Shown here in pieces: positions 12,377-24,224 of a stretch of DNA of 64,000 bases. The notes below the pieces were generated by a model. That model had not been told where the DNA came from. It was given only the letters and a program-made list of their open reading frames with translations, and did not search any database. How positions within the stretch are numbered: position 1 is the stretch's first letter; the number at the start of each line of letters is the position of its first letter. The position numbers were made by a program, and so were the translations under genes. The stretch is from positions 40,419,501 through 40,483,500 of the forward strand of contig NC_056755.1 in assembly GCF_018687715.1 (NCBI RefSeq), in the 5' to 3' direction. Source of the stretch: Carya illinoinensis (lineage: Eukaryota; Streptophyta; Magnoliopsida; Fagales; Juglandaceae).

Positions 12377-12894
12377 ATTATAAAAAACCAAAATTGCTAC
12401 TTTTAAAAAACAAAGTTCTTGAATAGATATTGGTTATTTCAATGCAGAGGGTTGTTTGATCATTTGTGTATTAAAACAACGTATCAACTTCTCATCCTAG
12501 GAGGAGTTAGTAGGTATGATAGAGTCCCTTCTCTATCTGTCTCTTTGAGTTTCTATTACTAAGTAGCATTTCTGCTATTCCATCATAGAAATCGATTCCA
12601 ATAAAGCTGAAAAAGCCCTATATGATTAGTAAGCTAGCGCACTACAATCTTTTTAAAGCTCTAACGAGCAAGAAAAGGCCCTCATTGCTTTGCTACTTCT
12701 AAAAAGTGAAGTTCTTGAATGAGTATTGGTTATTTCTACAAGTGCGGAGGGTTGCTTGGTAATTTCTGTATCAAAACATTCTACGAAAACTTAGTACATG
12801 TATGGCATCAAACACAGTTGACCCCCCCTCCCCCCAAAAACCTTTGAAGCATACCGATGATATCAACGTGCATAAGATAGGATCATTTATCCAT

Positions 12895-13315
12895 TGACTT
12901 TTGCTCCTTCACTTAAGTCCCACATGGGTGAGAAGTGAAGGAGGAGCAAATGTCTAAGCCTATATAAGGAGGCCTGGGCTCCTTGATTTAAGTACATCAG
13001 TTAAAAACTTATCTAGTAACTTTTGGTTTTAGTTAAATTCCTCCGTTGGCCTTTTTGTAAAAGGGAAAGATGTAGGAAATTAAAGTTTTGCTAGTAGAGA
13101 AGTTTTGTGAGTGTATTTGGGGTGAGGAGAAAAATTGTGTTATTGTAATAATTTTTCACTTAATGAATTTTCTTCTTTGAGTCTGGTACTTTTTTTCCTG
13201 TTTAAGAGTTTCCACGTAAATACGTTGTGTTGTTATTATTTTTTTATTTTTCTTGTTATTCCTACAAATGGTAGATCGTATGGGGATTGAATTTGGGAGA
13301 TCCAAATTTTGAACA
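12895..13315 (+). repeat. 5' LTR of gag-only element
   Basis: 421 bp, TG...CA ends. Shares long blocks with 14716-15135, including GTTAAAAACTTAT, GGCCTTTTTGTAAAA and TTTTTCTTGTTATTCCT. A TATATAAG box lies at about 12961-12968. Confidence 0.8.
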
Positions 13316-13503
13316 ATTGGTATTAGACTCACTAGGTTCTTTTTGTAGAGTGAAGTTTTGGTGTGGTAGTGTGGATACGTACAGTTTAAGGAGGTTTGTT
13401 TAGGAGATTGAAAATTTTAAGCGTGTTCATTGTGACCCTTCAATCTTCTTGGGAACTTACTTAGTAAGGTACTATTCATTTTTACAGTAAATTAATAAAA
13501 GCA

Positions 13504-14356
13504 ATGTCAGGAAGTAGGCTTTCAAATCCTATCAGATTTGAGGTGAAGAAATTTGATGGGAGAATCAATTTTGGCTTGTGGCAAGTACAAGTCAAGGATG
13601 TCTTGGATTCAATCAGGATTACAAAAGGCATTGAACGCCAGACCAACACTTGAATTCAGCACTGGTACTAGTATGACTGGTGAAAAAAGCATATCTAAAA
13701 TGAGTGATGAAAATTGGAAGGATCTGGATTTGAGAACAGCAAGTGCGATACGTTTGTGTCTGGCCAAAATGTTCTTCCGAATGTGCATGAAATATCTGCG
13801 ACGAAAGGACTCTGGAAAAAACTTGAAGAGTTGTATCAGATGAAGGGAGTCTCAAATCGTGTTTACCTTCAAGAGCAGTTTCATACACTGTGGATTAGTG
13901 AATATACAACAATTTCAGATCATTTAAGTGTTCTCAATGGTATTGTCGCTAAGTTAGAATCTATTAGAGTTAAAATTGATGATGAGGATTAAATTTTTAA
14001 GACTCATCTGGTCTCTTCCACCTTCCTATGAGTACATGAAACCTATTTTGATACATGTGAAGGAGAAAATAATTTTTTTAGAAGTTACTAGTAAAATTTT
14101 TTCTGAAGAGAGAATACTAGGTAGTAGAAGTAATGTTCCACTTGAGAATTTAATAATGGTAGCAGTTGAAAATTGGAAGATGAAAAACTCCATGAAGAAG
14201 AAAGTAGTCTGCTGGGAGTGTAGACAATCTGGGCACGTCAAGAAAAATTGTCTAAGAGTTGAAGCAGGTTCGGCAAGTAGCTCCAAGTCAGTAAATAAAG
14301 ATACTGGAAATGATGCTAACGTTGTGTCTCTCTCCATGGAAGACTTTGATCTTTAA
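13504..14356 (+). pseudogene. Copia-type gag, frameshifted
   Basis: ATG at 13504 opens a frame whose product starts like Copia Gag (FEVKKFDGRINFGLWQVQVK, ending at about 13595). The frame then shifts at about 13600, near 13760 and near 13990. Later parts read LYQMKGVSNRVYLQEQFHTL and SLPPSYEYMKPIL and end with a CCHC zinc knuckle CWECRQSGHVKKNC (14210-14251). The last stretch, NDANVVSLSMEDFDL, stops at 14354-14356. Gag would form the nucleocapsid-like particle that packages RNA. With at least three frameshifts this copy is inactive. No protease motif follows before the 3' LTR. Confidence 0.8.
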
Positions 14357-14715
14357 AAATGAACATGTACGTCCTCATGGCATGCTGTTAATTCTCAAAA
14401 GTTCTCATGATAGAGGATGTGTTAATGTCAGCAGGTCCACAAGTTTGCACACATGCATTGGTTTGACATTGATGCAAGGTGTGTGGTAGAAATTCGTATC
14501 GATGGCTGATGAACTTTCAGGAAAGTCAAACGTAGAAGTTACATCATAATTTTCAGCAAGATTGTTTTCAACATAGGCCGAAATGAAATACTTAAAATTG
14601 ATTTATTCTGAATGTGTAAGCTTTTATGGTGAAGCATGATAGCAGAAACTATGAAGATCTTTATTGAGATGGAGTTTGGCTATAAGAACAATCAAAGTCG
14701 TAAGGTGGAGATTAT

Positions 14716-15135
14716 TGACTTTTGCTCCTTTACTTAAGTCTCACATGGGTGGGAAGTGAAGGAGAAACAAATTTCTAAGTTTATATAAGTAGGCTTTGGC
14801 TCCTTGATTTAAGTATACCAGTTAAAAACTTATTTAGTAATTTTTTACTTTATTTAAATTCTTTTATTGGCCTTTTTGTAAAAAGGGAAGAGGTGGGAAG
14901 TTAAAATTTTGCTAGTGGGGAAACTTTGTAAGTGTATTTGAGGTGAGAAGAAAAATTATGTGATTGTAATAATTTTTCACATAGTGAATTTTCTTCTCTC
15001 GATCTGGTGGTTTTTCTTCTGTTTAGGAGTTTCTACATAAATATCTTGTATTGTTATTATTTCTTTATTTTTCTTGTTATTCCTGCAAATGGTAGATATT
15101 AGGAGGATGAATTTGGGAGATCCAAATTCCTAACA
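14716..15135 (+). repeat. 3' LTR of gag-only element
   Basis: 420 bp, TG...CA ends, counterpart of 12895-13315 with many substitutions, so the insertion is old. Confidence 0.8.
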
Positions 15136-15310
15136 TTATCCACAATAAGTTAATAACGGAATCAATCTCTTAGAATCTCAGTAATGCTCATAACACATCT
15201 AGAGTTGAAAGATGTCTAAAATATGTATCGTACTGAAAACTATGTTTGTGAGTTAGTGTATGCGTAAATACCTCTTAGTACTTCAAAACCAAAATTGCTA
15301 ATTCTCGTGA

Positions 15311-15960
15311 AATCCTAGTTTAAAGACGATGTCAGGATGAGAGGTAATGATTTTTTTGGAATGGAATGTGCAGCTCAGCTGAATGGAAGGTATGCAGGTG
15401 AAGCTGTGGTTTTTGTGATGGAAGGGTTGTCAATGAAGATGGAAGGTCATCGTGGACAGTTGGAATGGATCTGAAGCTAGATTTTTTGGGATGGAAGGTA
15501 GGGACTTTTTGGTCTAGAATGGCTCAACAGGATGAAACTAATTTGCTTGTGAAACTACCCGTGAGTGTGGATAAGGTAGAGGAAATACAATTTGAACAAG
15601 CTTGAACGGAAAGGAAGCTCAAAGAGGAAGCTGTACATTTGAGTTTTAACTCTCAAAGCAAATGGTTATACTCTCTTGCCACACCTTTGGGTTTCCCTTG
15701 GTTATACTATCTTGCCATGTTGGCCGGTGTGTTAAAAAAGGGGTATGAGAATGGAATTATTGAATTAAAAAAAAAAAAAAAAAGAGCAGAGAAAAATATA
15801 GGAATATAGGACCAAAAATTAAGTAGTTCTTCTGCTTGGAATCCATTAAGGTTTTTAACTAAATTTGAATTTAATTCAAAAACAAAAATGTATTGAGTTG
15901 ATAGTCCAACTCATATATTTAGATTATTTATGAATGGAAATGAAACTCAAAGTTTTTGAA
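15311..15960. other. Intergenic, no gene recognised
   Basis: Moderately complex sequence at 15350-15720 without a recognisable product, then a poly(A) run (about 15767-15783) that could be a retroposon tail, although no matching target duplication was found. Confidence 0.35.
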
Positions 15961-15964
15961 CATT

Positions 15965-16152
15965 TAAAAAAATGAGTAATGTTTTGTATAAGCTCCAAAT
16001 ATATAAGGTCAAGTTTTTTGTAAAAAAATGAGTCACCCTAAAAGGAAATGTTATTTTTATACTTTTTTATGGTGGGTTCACTTTTTCACAAAAGAACCTT
16101 CAACTTATCTATTAGGAGCTTGTCTATTTAGAAGCTATACAAATCATTTATT
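15965..16152. mobile_element. Short inverted-repeat MITE
   Basis: The left arm TTTTGTATAAGCTCCAAATA is the imperfect reverse complement of the right arm TATTTAGAAGCTATACAAAT. Related to the element at 34024-34209, which has the same GTATA...CAAATAGACAAG arm. Confidence 0.5.
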
Positions 16153-16191
16153 TAAAGAAAATATGTGTATAAGATGATTCGATGAATCGAT

Positions 16192-16755
16192 TGGTGGCAA
16201 TATATGACATCACTTATGAATTTGACACGAACACATTATGAAATAAGCGGGTTTGAATTTGATATAAATGAGTTTAGGTTGGAATGGGTTAACCAATAAT
16301 CAACCCGTATAACACGAATAAATTATATTTTAAAATTTACAAATGTTTAGTTTTATATATTATTTTTGTTTATGAGATGTAATATTAATATTAATATTTG
16401 ACTACTTAATATTTCAAACTAATAAACGTTTTTTTGTTGATATGTAATTTTGTTTTATTAAAATATTATTCATTGGGATGTTAATAATAAAATATTTCAT
16501 CATAAATCAAGTTGTAATTATGAATAATTGTGTAGCTATCATTATATTAGATTAAATTAGTTGAAATTAGTTAATAGGTGGTATATAGGTTAATTTAATA
16601 AAATTTAAATTATGAAATAGATTAAACGGATAATATCGTGTCACATATTATTTTATATAAGTCAAATTAGACAAATTATGTTTGGATTGAACTATATAAT
16701 CTAATATGCATGATTTGACACGATTTATAAACACGATTCATCACCTTTCCAATGA
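16192..16755 (+). mobile_element. Non-autonomous hAT-like element, decayed
   Basis: Starts TTGGTGGCAATATATGACAT and contains TTTGACACGAACACATTATG, AGCGGGTTTGAATTTGATAT and, near the far end, TTTGACACGATTTATAAACA with CACGATTCATCACCTTTCC. These are decayed terminal segments of the TAGGGGTGGCAATATGTGACAC type. Flanks ATGAATCGA and ATGAACCAA may be a mutated 8-9-bp target duplication. There is no transposase. Confidence 0.6.
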
Positions 16756-17164
16756 ACCAATAAAGGATTATTATGTGAATGGAAATAATGACGGTAGACA
16801 ATTGAAAACAAAATGGATATATATATATATTATATCATAATTATCTTTATGGTCAATGGGCACGAATTTGTAAGATGATTAAATTTTTATTTATTTTTAC
16901 TCAATTAAAAGTAAGGTTGGGTTAATAAAATTGAAATCCAATCCTCTTTATGAAAAATGATTTTTATTTATTTAACTTTAGCTGATATTTAATCAAAAAT
17001 ATTATGCTGCTCTCTCAAATATACTGATCAAAATTATCCCTAAAAATTGTATTAGCGGTAATTTAATAATCATTTTGTTCGTTTTATTTATATCATTATA
17101 AGCCGGTAGATATAGGGCCAGCAAATTACCCTTTCCCCAAAAAAAAAAAAAAAAAACAAAGATA

Positions 17165-17607
17165 GGGCCAATAGACGAACCAGATCCAACTGACCAAACT
17201 GGCAAAACATTATCCAAACCGTTCCGTTGTCGGGCAGGGACAGGTGTCACACCCACGACGCACCGTCACGTTTCCAAGTGCCCAACATGGAAGCGAAAAA
17301 CAGAGCTTCGGAGGGCGTCCCAGGCCATAGCTTCAGATGAAGAAATCTCCGATTTACACAACGTGTCTGACTCCTCTGCTTTTGCCTATTTGCTATTGTC
17401 GTATAATTCTGCTCCTTCTCCCCCTCATCCAACTAGAGATAAAACCAGACACACCGAGAAAGTAAGGCCTACCGCCTTCCCCCTCTCTCCTCTTCCTCTC
17501 TCTCTTTGCCTTAGTGCTTTATTGGGTTGCCTTTTTCTTCTTGTCTAAATTTGTTCTTATGTTCTTTATTTTGTGTTTTAATACCTGAATGAATTGAGTA
17601 GGTGAAA
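17165..17607 (+). promoter_or_regulatory. Probable promoter and 5' UTR of the MBD gene
   Basis: A locally GC-richer block (17160-17350) precedes the MBD start codon. A leader intron is plausible: GAAA|GTAAGG at 17461/17462, a long pyrimidine-rich tract, and TTGAGTAG at 17594-17601, seven bases before the ATG. No TATA box was picked out. Exact transcript start unknown. Confidence 0.4.
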
Positions 17608-20600
17608 ATGTCGAGCTCAGTGGAGAACGAGGGTGCAAGAGAGGAAGCTGTTTCCGTGGAACTCTCTGCTCCTCCTGGTTGGAAGAAGAAGGTCCTTCTT
17701 TTCTTTCTCTGTCCTTTGTTTTGCCCAATTTTACTTTGCGTTTGGAATTCGGAGGTCTTCATTTCTTGAATTTTCGGTTGCTACTCTGCTTTAATTCATA
17801 TTTATAAGCCTAATTTCTGCATGGGTTTCGCTTATTTTGAAAATTTGTGCGCTTTTGCGGTGGAATTTTGTGCTGTGGTGATGGTACACTCGCTAGCTAG
17901 GGTTTGTGGGTGTTCCATTAATTTTTGGTCGGAATTATGTGTAACTAAGCTTCCGTACTTTATTTCAAATCTTGTGGGGGTTATATGCTTTGAAATTCTT
18001 TTCGGGAACTCCTTATTGTGTGTTCTTGTTTCGTTTGTAATGTCTTCGGGCGCTCTGGACTGGTCGTTTTACAAGGGTTTGTTGAAATTTCCTAAATTAA
18101 GAAAAAAGTTTCTAATCATACCTTCTTTAGGTCTCTCTCTTTGACATTCGTTATTCTGACCACAAAACTATCAAAATCCACCTCACCCCAAATTATCATT
18201 CCTTTTGCAATTCACCTGCTTGTTTAAGATCCAATCATCAAAATCGTACCCCATCACCTATTGTTATCATGTACGGCCAAGATCTTAATGAGAGTAAAAT
18301 GGTTGGTGGTTTGAGGATAAAGTTGCAACTTTGGTAGTTTGAAGTCATACTGCAAAAAAGAGTCGTAGCTTGAGAAGGTGAAATGTGATTTTTCCCTATG
18401 AATTTTCCATTTTGGAATTGTGTGTTTTTTAACTGCTGATTTCTGGGATGTGTTTTCATTCTTTTGGATGGGATATGTGCATTCCAAGCCTCTATATATT
18501 TTCACGTTTTAAAATTACTTTTCCCAATTATATTGCTCATTTTTCTTTGTGAAGAGACAGTCGTGATGAAAACCTTTTTTTTATTAATCCATATAATTGG
18601 GAATATGCATTGGCCACATTTAAGGGAGGATAGCGAATGAAAGCTTGGTTAATTTAATTCCAAGTCTTGTTGTTCTTCTTGCTTTAAACAACTCAAGGAA
18701 ATCCCAAATCACATTTAAACTTGTATTTCAAAAGAACTAGAAAAGACTACATTTAGAGCTTCATCAAAATCATGATAAATGCCAAGAGTTTTGGAATTTG
18801 GGATATCATTCACCAAGCATCCATTCACTATTCTCTATAGATGGTTGTTATAATCTCTCCCACTCATATGCCTAATGTCCTTGTCAGGCTATTCCGTTGT
18901 GGAATGACTCCAGTCCCACACTTTTGGTTGAGATTGATTTTGATACATTCGTAACGATAGAGAGCACAAACCAAATTTGGGCTTATAAACATCAAGAACT
19001 TCTCTTTTTCAAACAATTTATGATCTCATTCACCACCCTTCCATGGATATGGGATATCACAATTTTCCCCTCATAAATTTTAATATTCAAGTCAGACCAT
19101 TCTTAAGGTGGCAGAGCCCATGTTCTACACTTCTGGCTGAGACTAAATTGGATATCATAATGTTATTCCCTTTCCAAACAAGGTTAGAAATGCTACTTCA
19201 TCACTTTCCATTATGCTCGGTAATGAGAGTTTTATAAACTTTCTGAACTTCAAACACTAACAATCACGATTATTAGACCTCAAAATAATGGATGTAATCA
19301 CTAACATATCCAAACTGAAGGAGTTATAAGGTTTCTTTCATTTTTTTTCTTAGTTTTTCTTAACTTATGAGACAAAATCTCTTAAGTTGGGCTCCAATAC
19401 CAAAATTGTAACGCTCCCCCATATTGAGAACTCAATGAATGAGATCTCACATTACTTGAAAGGGAGAAATAATTCCACGGACGTTTTAGTTGGAGCCTTG
19501 ACTAATCCTTCTGATTGCAGGTCTTGATGTTGCATGACCTTTCCTTAAGTCATTACAAAAGGTATCAAAGCCAATCTTAGCTAGAAGTATGAGACTTAAG
19601 CAGTATTGCAACAAAATGGCCTGATGAGGACCTCATGGGTAAGATAGTAACACCCCACATATATGGAAAGGTGGTTAATGGAAGCTTGGTAAATAGGATA
19701 CCAAATTCCCTAGGAGAGAGAGGTTCTTAGCATTTGTGATGACCTAATGAAAGCCCAAGCGATGTCTGGGCTTATACTTTAAAGAAACTAGTTAAGGTTA
19801 CAATTTGAGCTTGATCTAGAGGTTTCAATTGTAACATCAACTAGTTCTTTTGGAGAATACTCATGTGTGGCTTGGGCATGAGCCATTTCAAATTGATTAG
19901 AGCAAATCCTATTAGATGTATGGGACTTTAGCCGTTCCACCTACAATGGAATGATCTGACAAGGATGCTGATAATTGAAGGGGAGAGATGGTAATAACTC
20001 ACTTTGAGTGAGTATTAGGAGGAGGATGAATGGGATTCCACATTGCTTAAGAGGGAAAAGTTCTTTTGATTTATTACTATTTTAAAGGGCTCCAATTATA
20101 ACATTGACTTGTCCTTTAGGATTATAAGCTTAGATACGTAGACTTGAAATAAAAGACGAAACAGACTTGTATTTGTGACTCTCTTGGATAACAAAAATTA
20201 GGAAGAACATAAGAACCACTTGGGAAGCAGCCTTTTCCTGCTCCTCATTACTGAATGACCTGGTAAAGGATTATAGACAATTTGATTTTAAATGACCATA
20301 GATGGAGGAATAAGCGAGGAATGGGACATGTCATGAAGTTTATGTGGGATCTTAGATTACTAGATTCAGATGATAAACTATGCTGAAAGGTGTTTAAGAA
20401 TTGTTACTCCCTTGCACCCTCGCTTTTCTCTCCCTCGCTTTGTCAGCTGCGTATCTTTCCTTTTGTAAAGTCGAAAGCTGTTCTATTAAGTTTTATGTGC
20501 TTGGCCTCAAGCCTATGTGAACCCTCATTCTTAGGCTCTGTTTAACTCAATAGCGAATCCAAAATATTTTTATGTTGGTCTAACCTCGAGAATGATGGTT

Positions 20601-23304
20601 ACCTATGAGGTTAAGTATTGTTTTTGCTTGAGAAGCTGATATCAATATAGATACCAATGGTCTGTTGGATCATATAGCATTTGCTAACCCCATATGGCAT
20701 ACTGGTGGATGAAATAAATTATATTGAAAAAAAGGAAAGGTTGGCATGTGCTCACACACACACACACACACACTGCTCCTCTTTTGGCCTCTCTTCATCA
20801 GCAAAAAATTAGCCACATGTTGAGATTTTTTAGATTGAGCCCGTGAGAACCTATCCTCAAGTGTGGCTATTTATAGTTTTTTAACTGTTCTTTATTATTA
20901 AAACCTATAGAAAAACTGTTCTTTATCCTAAGATTGATAAGTCTGTTCTTTATCTCCAGAATGATGGTTTCCAATAAGAAAAGATCAAATGGTGTAGTTA
21001 CTTTGTTAGATGATGTTGATACGACATTGATACCCCCTTTAGGTGAAGATTGGATTCTCTGGTCCTCCCTCAAGTATTTATTTTACAAAAAGTTGAGATG
21101 GATGTAGGAAAAGAGCAGATTCCTTGACTTTCCTTCAAGCACTGATCTTGAAAAAGGTTTCAAAGAGCATTGATTCCTTTGGGGTAACACTTGATTTTAC
21201 ATTATCTGTCGTCTTTAGGATGATGGAAGACTTTGAGTTAGTAGCATATAATATATTATTTCCCTATAAGTTAGTCCCTGCACCATGGAGTGATGCTTTG
21301 CTTATTGAACTTTAGCAGCTTGGTTTGCAGGCTTAGGCTAGGCTTTTTATTTGATGAATGAACTCAAAGTAGATAGCCCAAGTTTATGGTCCAAGTATTT
21401 CTGTTGATTAAAAAAGGAAGTTCACACTATTGTGTTTGAATAAGCATTTAACTTATAAAAATTAGTGTGTGAATAAATGTTCAAATGCTCTTAAATGAAA
21501 TTTGCATAACCAGGGTTCATGCGAGCTCATATATATTGTGCTTCACCTTATCATTGCTGTAATTCGATCTAGATTATGTTGGAATACATGAGGAACATCT
21601 TGAGATATGTAGTTTTATCAAATATAATCAAATTACTTGTCCATAAAACATGTAATATAATTATGTGCTGCTCATTAATCTAGGCATAAGGCATGTAATT
21701 AGATCTATTTTTTGCAGTAGATGCATTTAGCATGTAAATTTTCATATAAGATGAAACCTGTGCTTCTAATCAGAAGTTCTTTTCATATCTGAATAGCATA
21801 ATGGGAAAATGACATGCCTTTTCCTTGAACGCTTCGTAGAGTTTGTGATACCACCGTAATGTTGCTTATTGAGAAGCAGTAGTTGGCTGTGTTCCTCGTT
21901 TGATTACATCTAGACCTCTAGCCCTCTAAATCAATTGTGTGGCTGATTCAGAATCAAGTTAATATTCTCTGGATGAATGAGCACTTAATTTGAGATGATG
22001 TAGTGAGCAGGACAATCGTTCACATTGATTAAGATTTGGGTAGTTTGACGGGAGGGAGGGAGGGTGCTAGTTAGGGAGGGAGGGAGATATAATTCTTGAA
22101 TTAAATCTCTGAACTTAATCAGTTTAATAGTTTTTGAAATATATTAATTTGGCAGTCTTTGAACTTTAAATCTTTAATTTTTCCTGGTTTTCTAACTACT
22201 ATTAGGTTTCTGTGCCAGTTAGTTTAGCGGAATCATTGAATTCAGAATATTTCTGTTGAATTTTAAGTGCATGAACCTTGAGTTATGTCTAAATAGCAGT
22301 CTGAATGCTAGCTATTAACTAATGCTGTATAATACACTCCAGCTCTGGGTATATTTTATAACTTCGATCTATCATGTAGTTTAGCATTTTCCATATCTAA
22401 TTTTGTAGCACATGTTTATTCAATGCATTGTTGGTCAATTACGTGAAAATAACATACAATGATCTGTGTTCATTTGCAGTTCTTTCCCAAGCAAGTTGGA
22501 ACCCCAAAGAAAAATGAGATCATATTTACATCACCAACAGGAGAGGAAATTGTCAGCAAACGACAGCTGGAACAGTACCTGAAAGCACACCCTGGTGGTC
22601 CTGCAGTTTCGGAATTTGATTGGGGTACTGGTGAGACCCCCAGGAGATCAGCAAGGATTAGTGAGAAGGTTAAGGCAGCTCCACCACCAGAAAGTGAGGC
22701 CCCAAAGAAACGGAGTAGAAAATTGTCAGCTTCGAAAAAGGATAACAAAGAAAAAGAAGCTGTATCTGAAGGAGCCGAGGAGACAAAAGAAGAACACATG
22801 CAAGATGCAGAGACAGAAAAGGATGTCCTGCAGAAAAATAAACGTGACGATAAAGCAAAAGATACAGAGACCCAAATTGAGCCAGCTCCTATAGAAGGTA
22901 AAGATGGACAAGAAGTTGATATACCTAATGATGCTGGGGAAAGCAAGAAAATTGCTGAAGCAGCGCTTGATATTCCGAAAGGGACAAATGATGGAAAGGA
23001 AGCCAAGGATTCTGAAGTAACTCAAAATGAAAATGCAAAGTTGGAGGGTGCAAACAATGTAGAGAAGGCACAGCAACCACAGGTTGAGGTAGAGAAAGTG
23101 GATGGGTCTTGGGAGCAGGACAAAACTGACGCCGTTTCTGCTGATGCTAAAAAATATGAATCTGGAGGAGAAACCAAGGAAAATTCAGGGAAAGGTGACA
23201 GTGGTGGGCTCAATGCAGATGTTCATGACAAAAAGGGTAAGGTTGAAGGAGAAGTTATTGAAAATGGCAGCCATGGCAGTGAGGTTCGTGAGGTCAAGCC
23301 TTGA
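17608..23304 (+). CDS. Methyl-CpG-binding domain protein, MBD10/MBD11 type
   Basis: Coding exons 17608-17691 and 22480-23304; intron 17692-22479 with GT/AG ends, phase 0. The product is 302 residues. Residues 18-85 form the MBD fold: [12 protein letters not shown] from exon 1 joins [11 protein letters not shown] and [20 protein letters not shown], then SEFDW and [11 protein letters not shown]. The rest is a Lys/Glu-rich, low-complexity nuclear tail with a basic KKRSRK patch. The exon boundary falls inside the MBD right after WKKK. Plant MBD10/11 proteins are nuclear. Arabidopsis MBD10 has been linked to rRNA gene silencing, and this subclass generally lacks strong methyl-CpG binding; transfer of that role here is inference. 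The intron is unusually long and holds decayed LTR-like repeats (18890-20150) and CA and GGGA repeats. It converges on the MPH2-like gene. Start chosen because it gives the conserved domain in frame. Confidence 0.9.
18640..20150. repeat. Inverted, decayed LTR-like repeats inside the MBD intron
   Basis: AGTCCCACACTTTTGGTTGA (18911-18930) in antisense matches GTATCAAAGCCAATCTTAGC and AGAAGTATGAGACT (19561-19595) in sense; a third antisense copy is at about 19117-19160. CCTTGTCAGGCTATTCCGTT (antisense, 18880-18899) matches GGAATGATCTGACAAGG (about 19948-19964) in sense. A further direct pair reads GAGATCTCACATTACTTGAA (19441-19460) and GGGATTCCACATTGCTTAAG (about 20031-20050). TTGTAACGCTCCCC is also typical of plant LTR ends. 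The pattern suggests nested or head-to-head LTR fragments; no coding domain is seen. Confidence 0.5.
20753..20773. repeat. (CA)n microsatellite in MBD intron
   Basis: About ten CA units. Confidence 0.95.
22050..22086. repeat. (GGGA)n in MBD intron
   Basis: Two runs of GGGA tetranucleotides separated by TGCTAGTTA. Confidence 0.9.
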
Positions 23305-24224
23305 GTTTGAAGTAGATTAACTGGATGCTGGCTTCTCTTCTTAATTCTGTGGGAATATGACTATAGTTTAAAGTTATTGATGCTGTTTAATGTTAGCTGT
23401 CTGATTGTTCGTTGGGACATCTCTGTCTATATAATCGCTGATTAGGCCTATAATGTACCATCTCTTGTACCGATAAACTTTTAGCTTGCAGTGACCTTTG
23501 TAACCTTGTGGTGTAAAAATAATTGTTATGTGATACTGTTATGCAGTCCGGTAATAATGTAGATCGGGGAACCGTTACTTTGAAACGCATTTAGTTTTAT
23601 CCTGAAGGCTGAGAATCTTCGACTTTTTAAGGTGCTTTTGGCTACTGGCTACTGAATGTTTCAGGTTCTTGAGGCAATGCGAGCCGTTAAAAGGCAAATA
23701 CAAGCATAGACTGCTTTTCTCTTTTTCTTTTTCCTTTTTGGGAGGGTGGGGGCGCGAAATAAGAAGTAAAATGGCCTTACTTCCTTCCCTTTTTCTGCAA
23801 GTGAAATTACTGGGTTCAGCAATGGGAGTCATAATAAATGAGTCCCAATAAATCACAACAAAATATGCAAAATGTAACATACTCTCAGTCACAGTTTTAA
23901 GTGGCCTCCATGATTGCAGCTTTGTGGAGTGGTAGCTCAGCAGAAACAACAAATTTCGATTTAATTAATCCAAATAGTAAAGAATGATAACGTCAACATT
24001 TGCAATAATTGGTGAGAAATTTTGTTGCTTATAATCAAAAGCTCAACCAAACCGAGCAACGAATTACAACAACTCGTGCAAAAAGAACAATATCCTGTTG
24101 TTCCGGAATTTGTAAGGACTAACTGAAAGCATGCAGAAAACTAGTGAATCAAGCTAGCTAGAGGTTGCAGAATTGATCTAACTTTAATTCTTCCCTCAAT
24201 AAAAGGAAAACTTGTGGTCACTGT
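23305..24224. other. 3' UTRs between convergent genes
   Basis: Holds the MBD 3' UTR at the left and the MPH2-like 3' UTR at the right. AATAAA hexamers on the plus strand lie at 23833-23838 and about 23847-23852, but the real cleavage sites are unknown. The frames here are non-coding by appearance. Confidence 0.5.

Larger units (their letters stand above)
12895..15135 (+). mobile_element. Gag-only Copia-type LTR retrotransposon (TR-GAG-like)
   Basis: A 2.2-kb element with two similar LTRs (12895-13315 and 14716-15135), each beginning TGACTTTTGCTCC and ending with AACA after a GGGAGATCCAAATT block. A decayed primer binding site for initiator tRNA-Met (TTGGTATTAGACTC, 13317-13330) follows the 5' LTR. 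A purine-rich tract (AAGGTGGAGATT, about 14702-14713) precedes the 3' LTR. The only coding remnant is a Copia-type Gag; protease, integrase, reverse transcriptase and RNase H are absent. That matches known TR-GAG/LARD-like non-autonomous elements, which depend on enzymes of a partner. TTATCCA flanks both sides, and the duplicated locus at about 11672 keeps the empty site, confirming insertion. Confidence 0.8.
11494..15310 (+). repeat. Local tandem duplication interrupted by transposons
   Basis: A unit containing AACAAAGTTCTTGAATG, GAAGCATAC-GAT-ATATCAAC, TTTATCCACAATAA, CTCAGTAATGCTCATAACAC and GCGTAAATACCTCTTAG appears twice in the same order: 11494-11808, and 12377-12893 plus 15136-15280. 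A partial copy of its first part is at 12690-12790 and the start of a further copy at about 15287. Copy 1 has MITEs placed after CCTCTTAG. Copy 2 is split at TTTATCCA by the LTR element at 12895-15135. The order of shared blocks is directly visible; percent identity was not computed. Confidence 0.7.

Noticed and set aside
22470..23213. Several long frames opposite and beside MBD exon 2
   Set aside because: Shadows of the real exon, whose own frame carries the conserved MBD.
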